Shown here piece after piece: positions 60,141-64,000 of a stretch of 64,000 nucleotides of DNA (within the stretch, counting starts at the first letter, position 1; each line of letters starts with the position of its first letter). The notes below the pieces were generated by a model. That model was not told the origin of the DNA and made no database searches. It saw nothing but the letters and a program-made list of their open reading frames with translations. Source of the DNA: JANSYA01 sp965243385 (GTDB lineage: Bacteria > Spirochaetota > Leptospiria > Leptospirales > Leptonemataceae); the NCBI GenBank assembly GCA_965243385.1, contig CBDEUV010000002.1:6076001-6140000 (forward strand), read 5' to 3'. The translations under genes and the position numbers were made by a program.

Positions 60141-60650
60141 TCAGCGCCGGGCCTTTTTCCGCAAATGATACGTTAGCGCGAGCGTGAAGAATTCGCGCAG
60201 CTCCGGTTTCGGCAGGCTTCCTTTCAGCGACACGCGCACGCAGCGAGTGCCTTCGAATATCAGGGGCTCGACGCGGCCGTTGTTCGCCGAATGATCGGCT
60301 GGGGCATTCGTCCGGGCGCGTTCTTTTTGTCTGCGGCGAAATCCGGAAACCAGATTCGTCTGACAGTGTACGTAGATGCCGCAGGCGCCGTCGGGCGAAA
60401 CAGCATCCGGCGCGATATAGTCCAGACGCACAGTCGTGCCGCTCTTCGTCTGCGGCGTTAAGTACGACGCCTGCCCCCATTTGAGCGTCTCTTCGATCTC
60501 GCCGATTTCGGAGCTCGCCCTGGCGGTGGCGAAGATCAATTCGCGCAGGGCCAGCAGGCGCTTCTGAATCGCCGGTGGATGGCTCTGAAAGACGGCGGCG
60601 ATTTCGATCCCGGGGAAGGGATTGCGGAGTTGTCGATTCCTGGAGCTCAA
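60141..60650 (-). CDS. DUF1801 (YdhG-like) domain protein
   Basis: 169 residues. Segment LRELIFATA...IEETLKWGQASYL and the strand CGIYVHC fit DUF1801. The only in-frame start is TTG at 60650, without an evident Shine-Dalgarno; the conserved region begins about 20 residues later. Cytoplasmic, unknown function. Stands alone between folD and the HiPIP gene. Confidence 0.7.
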   Translation of the reverse strand: MSSRNRQLRNPFPGIEIAAVFQSHPPAIQKRLLALRELIFATARASSEIGEIEETLKWGQASYLTPQTKSGTTVRLDYIAPDAVSPDGACGIYVHCQTNLVSGFRRRQKERARTNAPADHSANNGRVEPLIFEGTRCVRVSLKGSLPKPELREFFTLALTYHLRKKARR

Positions 60651-60732
60651 TGGACGTCGCTAAAAAAAAGTTTCGGGCCGGGCCCGCGCGGAGTTCGATT
60701 CGCAGACTGGCGGAATCGCGCTGGTTGCCAAC

Positions 60733-60764
60733 AAAAAAGGCGATCCCGATAATCGGGACCGCCT
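60733..60764 (-). terminator. Rho-independent terminator of the HiPIP gene
   Basis: On the minus strand, GGCGGTCCCGAT-TATCGGGATCGCC forms a stable stem with one mismatch, followed by TTTTTT (60733-60738 complement). It lies 62 bp downstream of the HiPIP stop codon. Confidence 0.8.
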
Positions 60765-60825
60765 TCGCGATTCTTACGAAGGCAGCGTTCGCCTGCGAGG
60801 CGGCGCTGCTTCGCCTGGTCTTAAA

Positions 60826-61215
60826 TCAACCGGCTTTCGGCGCCCAGGAGGCGCAGTAGCCTTCTGCAGCCACCGGTCCGGGAAAGAGCTGGCAACCGCC
60901 GCAGGCCGAGCCGCCCGCGGGCTGCTTGTAGAGCTGGCAGTTGTCGCAACGCTTCGCCGCGTCCGCGGTTTTGGGCACGTACTTCAGGTTTTTCACCATC
61001 GTATCGCGCTGCTGCTTTTCGGCGGCGGAAAGCGCTGATACGTCTTCGCATGCGCTCGCCGCGGCGCTTGCGCCCGCATCGGCGGCCGCGTCTTCTTCCG
61101 GACGACGGCCGCAATAGCCGAGCACGGAAGTCGCGCCGATTCCCATCACGCCGGCCAGCGCCGTGCGTTTCAAGAATTCCTTCCGGGATTGTTGAGTATT
61201 GCTGTCTTGTTTCAA
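60826..61215 (-). CDS. High-potential iron-sulfur protein (HiPIP), Tat-like signal
   Basis: 129 residues from the TTG at 61215. The N-terminus has SRKEFLK followed by a hydrophobic stretch, a Tat-like signal with RK in place of RR. Four cysteines with HiPIP spacing are C90, C93, C108 and C121 (CDNC, CGGC, YCASW), binding one 4Fe-4S cluster. HiPIPs are soluble periplasmic electron carriers. The TTG start is supported by AGAGG 8 bp upstream; the frame is open further upstream to 61401 with no conserved content. The 281 bp upstream (61216-61496) contain no gene. Confidence 0.87.
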   Translation of the reverse strand: MKQDSNTQQSRKEFLKRTALAGVMGIGATSVLGYCGRRPEEDAAADAGASAAASACEDVSALSAAEKQQRDTMVKNLKYVPKTADAAKRCDNCQLYKQPAGGSACGGCQLFPGPVAAEGYCASWAPKAG

Positions 61216-61496
61216 GGGATCTACCTCTACTTGATTCGCATCGATTTCTTGATTCCTGTCAATGCGTTGATGATTCAAGATCGGGGAAGTGGAGCAGTCA
61301 GCTACCAGATAAATCCGGCGCGGCCACAAACAGTTGAATTTGAGATTCAGTCTAAGGGAATCGTGTCGCAGGACAAACTCGTCGTCTTCGCGCTGGTTCA
61401 TCGCCTCGCAGGAGAGACCTGATCAGGATCATTCCCTGCATGAACTAAATCATAAAGCCATTGCTGGTCAGGATTCGCTTTCTTAATGCAGCAGTT

Positions 61497-62390
61497 TTAC
61501 CGGGACTGGCGATTCATCAGACGATCGATGAGTATTCCCGCCGCGACGCCGGCGTTCAGCGATTCGGTTTTACCGCGCAGAGGAATCGATAAGATAAAAT
61601 CGCTTTCATTTAAGACGAGCGGCTTAACGCCTTCGCCTTCATTGCCGATGATCAGCGCGATTTCGTCGGCCGGGGGCAGATCCATTCCGCGATCGTGCTT
61701 CGGATCGTCGACGGCGCCTGCGTGGCCTTTGTTCGTCGCAGCGGCCGGATCGGCGGCCGCGCAGATCCAGTAGCGGCGGGATTTCAGATATTCGACCAGT
61801 CGATGCAGATTCGTCTGCTGAAAGACCGGCAGTCGGAGACTCGCGCCGCTGGATACGCGATGAGCCGTGTCCGAGAGCGGCGCACCCTGACCGGTCAAAA
61901 ACACGGCTCGCGCCCCCAGAGCTTCGGCGCTTCGCAATATGCTGCCCAGGTTCTGCGGGTCCTGAATGCGATCGAGCAAAACTAAAAGCCCGGCAGGTTC
62001 GCGCACGAAGTTCTTCCAGTCGAGGTCCCGGGCTTTGTTTTCCGGGCCGGAACCCGGGCGAAAGCGCAGAACCACGCCCTGGTGGTGCAGGTCCGGATAT
62101 TCCTGATCGAGCAGGCGTCGGGGGCGCTCTTCGAATGGCACTTCCGGTAGCTTGCGTAACAGTTCTTCGCGCAGTTTCTTCGGCAGGCTTTCCCCGAGCA
62201 GTATCGACTCGACGTTCGTGATTCGCGTCGCGTCAGTGTCGGACAGGGAATCCAGATAGGCCTGCACGGGCCGGCGGCCATAGAGCAGGCCGCGATCCGA
62301 TTCGGACGGGCCTTTCGCGCGTGTTCGCTCCGGTCGTCGGGAACGTTTTTTGCGGCCGCCCGCCGGGGTTTTCTCGGGCCTGTCGCTCAT
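61497..62390 (-). CDS. rlmB: SpoU/TrmH-family 2'-O-ribose rRNA methyltransferase (RlmB-like)
   Basis: 297 residues. N-terminal substrate-binding domain, then SPOUT motifs NLGSILRSAEALGARAVFL, IGNEGEGV and SIPLRGKTESLNAGVAAGI. RlmB methylates G2251 of 23S rRNA in E. coli; assignment to RlmB over other SpoU members rests on resemblance and on the cysS-rlmB order. Basic N-terminal tail of about 30 residues. ATG overlaps the cysS stop codon by one base. Confidence 0.87.
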   Translation of the reverse strand: MSDRPEKTPAGGRKKRSRRPERTRAKGPSESDRGLLYGRRPVQAYLDSLSDTDATRITNVESILLGESLPKKLREELLRKLPEVPFEERPRRLLDQEYPDLHHQGVVLRFRPGSGPENKARDLDWKNFVREPAGLLVLLDRIQDPQNLGSILRSAEALGARAVFLTGQGAPLSDTAHRVSSGASLRLPVFQQTNLHRLVEYLKSRRYWICAAADPAAATNKGHAGAVDDPKHDRGMDLPPADEIALIIGNEGEGVKPLVLNESDFILSIPLRGKTESLNAGVAAGILIDRLMNRQSR

Positions 62391-63982
62391 CAGGCGCGTT
62401 CCCAGGTGGTTTCGCCCCCGGAGCCGTCTTTGAGAACGATGCCCTCGGCTTTCAGCTCGTCGCGAATCCGATCGGCCTCTGCGAAGTCCTTGCGGGCTTT
62501 GGCTGCTTTGCGATCCGCAATCGCCGCTGCAATGCGGTCCGCCAGATCCCCGTCGCCGCCCGCCGCCGCTTCCGATTCTGCCTGGTCTGAGAAATCGAAA
62601 ACGTTGAGCACCTGGTTCGCGCGGGCGATAAAGAGCAGAGCGTCCCGGGCGAATGCCTGTCCGTCCTCAGCATCGCGCTGCTCGAGTTCCTGATTCACGT
62701 CGCGGCACAGATCAAAGAGCGCCGCGAAGGCCTTCGCGATATTCAGGTCGTCGTCAAGCGCGCGCACGAAATTCGCGCGGGCCCGGCGAATCGCCTGATC
62801 CAGAGCGTCGGCGGGAATCTTTGCGGGATCCTCCGGGTCCACGTTCGGGGCGAGCGCGTGAGCATCGGGCGCGGTCAGGGCTGCGGCCAGATCGGCGGCC
62901 TGCCAGCCGGCGTGGTTTTTCAGTCGATCGATAGTGTTTTGCAGGCGTTTGAGCGAACTCTCCGCTCCGACGATCGCCGTGAACGAGAAGTTGAGCTTCT
63001 GGCGATAGTGCGTGCCGATCAGGACATAACGCAGGCAGCGCGCGAGCATACCGCGGTCATAGAGTTTCAGCAGGGCTTCCGGCGCGCCTTTTTCGACCAG
63101 CGCCTCCAGCCGCTCTCGATCTGAAAAATCGCGCAGCATAAAGAAATTACCCGCGGACTTGGCCATTTTCTGGCCGTCGACCAGCAGGTGTTCGTTGTGC
63201 AGCCAGAGGCCGACGAAATTGTCGTGGGGATGCGCGCAGGCGCTCTGGGCGATTTCGTTTTCGTGGTGCGGAAACAAAAGATCGATGCCGCCGGTGTGAA
63301 TGTCGACGCCGGCCGGGCCGTAGATTTCGCGGATCATGGCCGAGCATTCGAGGTGCCAGCCCGGCCGGCCGCGGCCGTAGGGCGAATCCCAGGCTTCTTC
63401 ATCATCGTGCTGCGGGGCTTTCCACAGGGCGAAATCACGGGCGTTCTCTTTGTCGTATTCGTCGGCGGCGAATCGTCCGTCGGCGGCCGTGCGCAGTTGC
63501 TCCGGATCGATGCCGGAGAGTTCGCCGTACTTCGGAAACGAAGCCAGGCGAAAATAGACGTTGCCGTCCTGGACGTAGGTGTGACCGCCGCGATCGAGGG
63601 CCTGGATCATTTCCAGCATGGCGGGAATATGGCGGGTCGCCCGGGGGCGGTGTTCCACGCCTTCGATGCCCAGGAACTCCAGGTCTTCGAGATAGGCCGT
63701 AATAAAAGGGGCGGTCAGCTCTTCGATTTTGCGGCCGGATTCCCGGGCGGAGTTGATGATCTTGTCATCGACGTCGGTGATATTCGTCGTCTGGACCAGG
63801 CCATAGCCGCGAAATTTTAGATAACGCCGGAGCAAATCCACGAAAGCGTAGGCGCGAAAATTTCCCAGGTGATTGAAATTGTATACGGTCGGGCCGCAGT
63901 TGTACATGGTCACCGCGCGTGGGTCGACCGGCGCGAAGGCTTCTTTTCGGCCGCTGAGAGAGTTGTGAAATTGTAGAGGCAT
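62390..63982 (-). CDS. cysS: Cysteinyl-tRNA synthetase
   Basis: 530 residues. The class I signatures are YNFNHLGN (HIGH-like) and KMAKSAGN (KMSKS-like). C29 and the later zinc ligands (LECSAMI, PHHENEIAQS) are present. Long C-terminal extension (about 460-530) of basic/helical sequence compared with E. coli CysS (461). It is the upstream gene of a cysS-rlmB pair. The ATG at 63982 has AGAGG upstream on the minus strand (not all visible before the window end). Confidence 0.96.
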   Translation of the reverse strand: MPLQFHNSLSGRKEAFAPVDPRAVTMYNCGPTVYNFNHLGNFRAYAFVDLLRRYLKFRGYGLVQTTNITDVDDKIINSARESGRKIEELTAPFITAYLEDLEFLGIEGVEHRPRATRHIPAMLEMIQALDRGGHTYVQDGNVYFRLASFPKYGELSGIDPEQLRTAADGRFAADEYDKENARDFALWKAPQHDDEEAWDSPYGRGRPGWHLECSAMIREIYGPAGVDIHTGGIDLLFPHHENEIAQSACAHPHDNFVGLWLHNEHLLVDGQKMAKSAGNFFMLRDFSDRERLEALVEKGAPEALLKLYDRGMLARCLRYVLIGTHYRQKLNFSFTAIVGAESSLKRLQNTIDRLKNHAGWQAADLAAALTAPDAHALAPNVDPEDPAKIPADALDQAIRRARANFVRALDDDLNIAKAFAALFDLCRDVNQELEQRDAEDGQAFARDALLFIARANQVLNVFDFSDQAESEAAAGGDGDLADRIAAAIADRKAAKARKDFAEADRIRDELKAEGIVLKDGSGGETTWERA

Positions 63983-64000
63983 GGAGTATCGCTGTTATTG

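Overview
The window looks like a chromosomal segment of a GC-rich (roughly 60% by eye) Gram-negative-type bacterium, most likely a spirochaete of the order Leptospirales. This assignment is inference from gene content. The evidence is a Leptospira-like RpoD N-terminus, the rpsU-yqeY-dnaG-rpoD order, an LptF/LptG-type lipopolysaccharide exporter next to a heptosyltransferase, many lipoproteins with relaxed lipoboxes, and a 7TMR-DISM/LytTR sensor pair. I see no phage, IS element, rRNA or CRISPR array. One tRNA (Asp, GTC) is present. Coding density is high, with genes on both strands.

Layout. 0-16 kb: a 5'-truncated flavin oxidoreductase, a metallo-beta-lactamase-fold lipoprotein, a class A PBP with an unusual zinc-ribbon N-terminus, an NhaC antiporter, an alkylation-repair operon (ada, a 2OG-Fe(II) oxygenase, alkB), NhaA, a cytochrome P450, a chemoreceptor, AlkA and tRNA-Asp. 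16-28 kb: patatin and GatB, then a tight operon of an orphan ParA ATPase, a membrane-anchored acidic protein, a MORN lipoprotein, a small membrane protein and a LytM-type M23 peptidase, followed by a LytS/LytTR two-component pair and a HExxH lipoprotein. 28-40 kb: heptosyltransferase and LptF, a pseudo-receiver coiled-coil protein, a TPR-NHL-VWA protein, a periplasmic TPR protein, a LOG-like protein, a second M23 peptidase, and an unusual sigma factor with a partner. 40-56 kb: an SRPBCC protein, DnaE, a MerR-HTH/TPR fusion, unknown proteins, the rpsU-yqeY-dnaG-rpoD macromolecular-synthesis group with a long structured leader, two 4HBT thioesterases separated by 9-bp repeats, and a lipoprotein. 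56-64 kb: a LysR regulator divergent from leuCD, a small lipoprotein, folD, a DUF1801 protein, a HiPIP, and rlmB-cysS.

Several genes serve the cell envelope: PBP1A, two M23 peptidases, LPS core synthesis and export, several lipoproteins and TPR/NHL periplasmic proteins. The rest is mostly DNA repair and replication, translation, and leucine and one-carbon metabolism. Two Na+/H+ antiporters suggest exposure to salt or alkaline conditions (inference).

The best candidates for undescribed biology are four. First, the ParA-based envelope operon at 19.1-23.0 kb. Second, the 5' leader of rpsU-yqeY-dnaG-rpoD, which has seven GTAC motifs within 105 bp and a terminator-like hairpin. Third, a 19-bp palindrome TGTCGC-N7-GCGACA found at two unrelated intergenic sites. 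Fourth, a triplicated Shine-Dalgarno/start-codon module in front of leuC. All calls come from reading the sequence; no database search was run.
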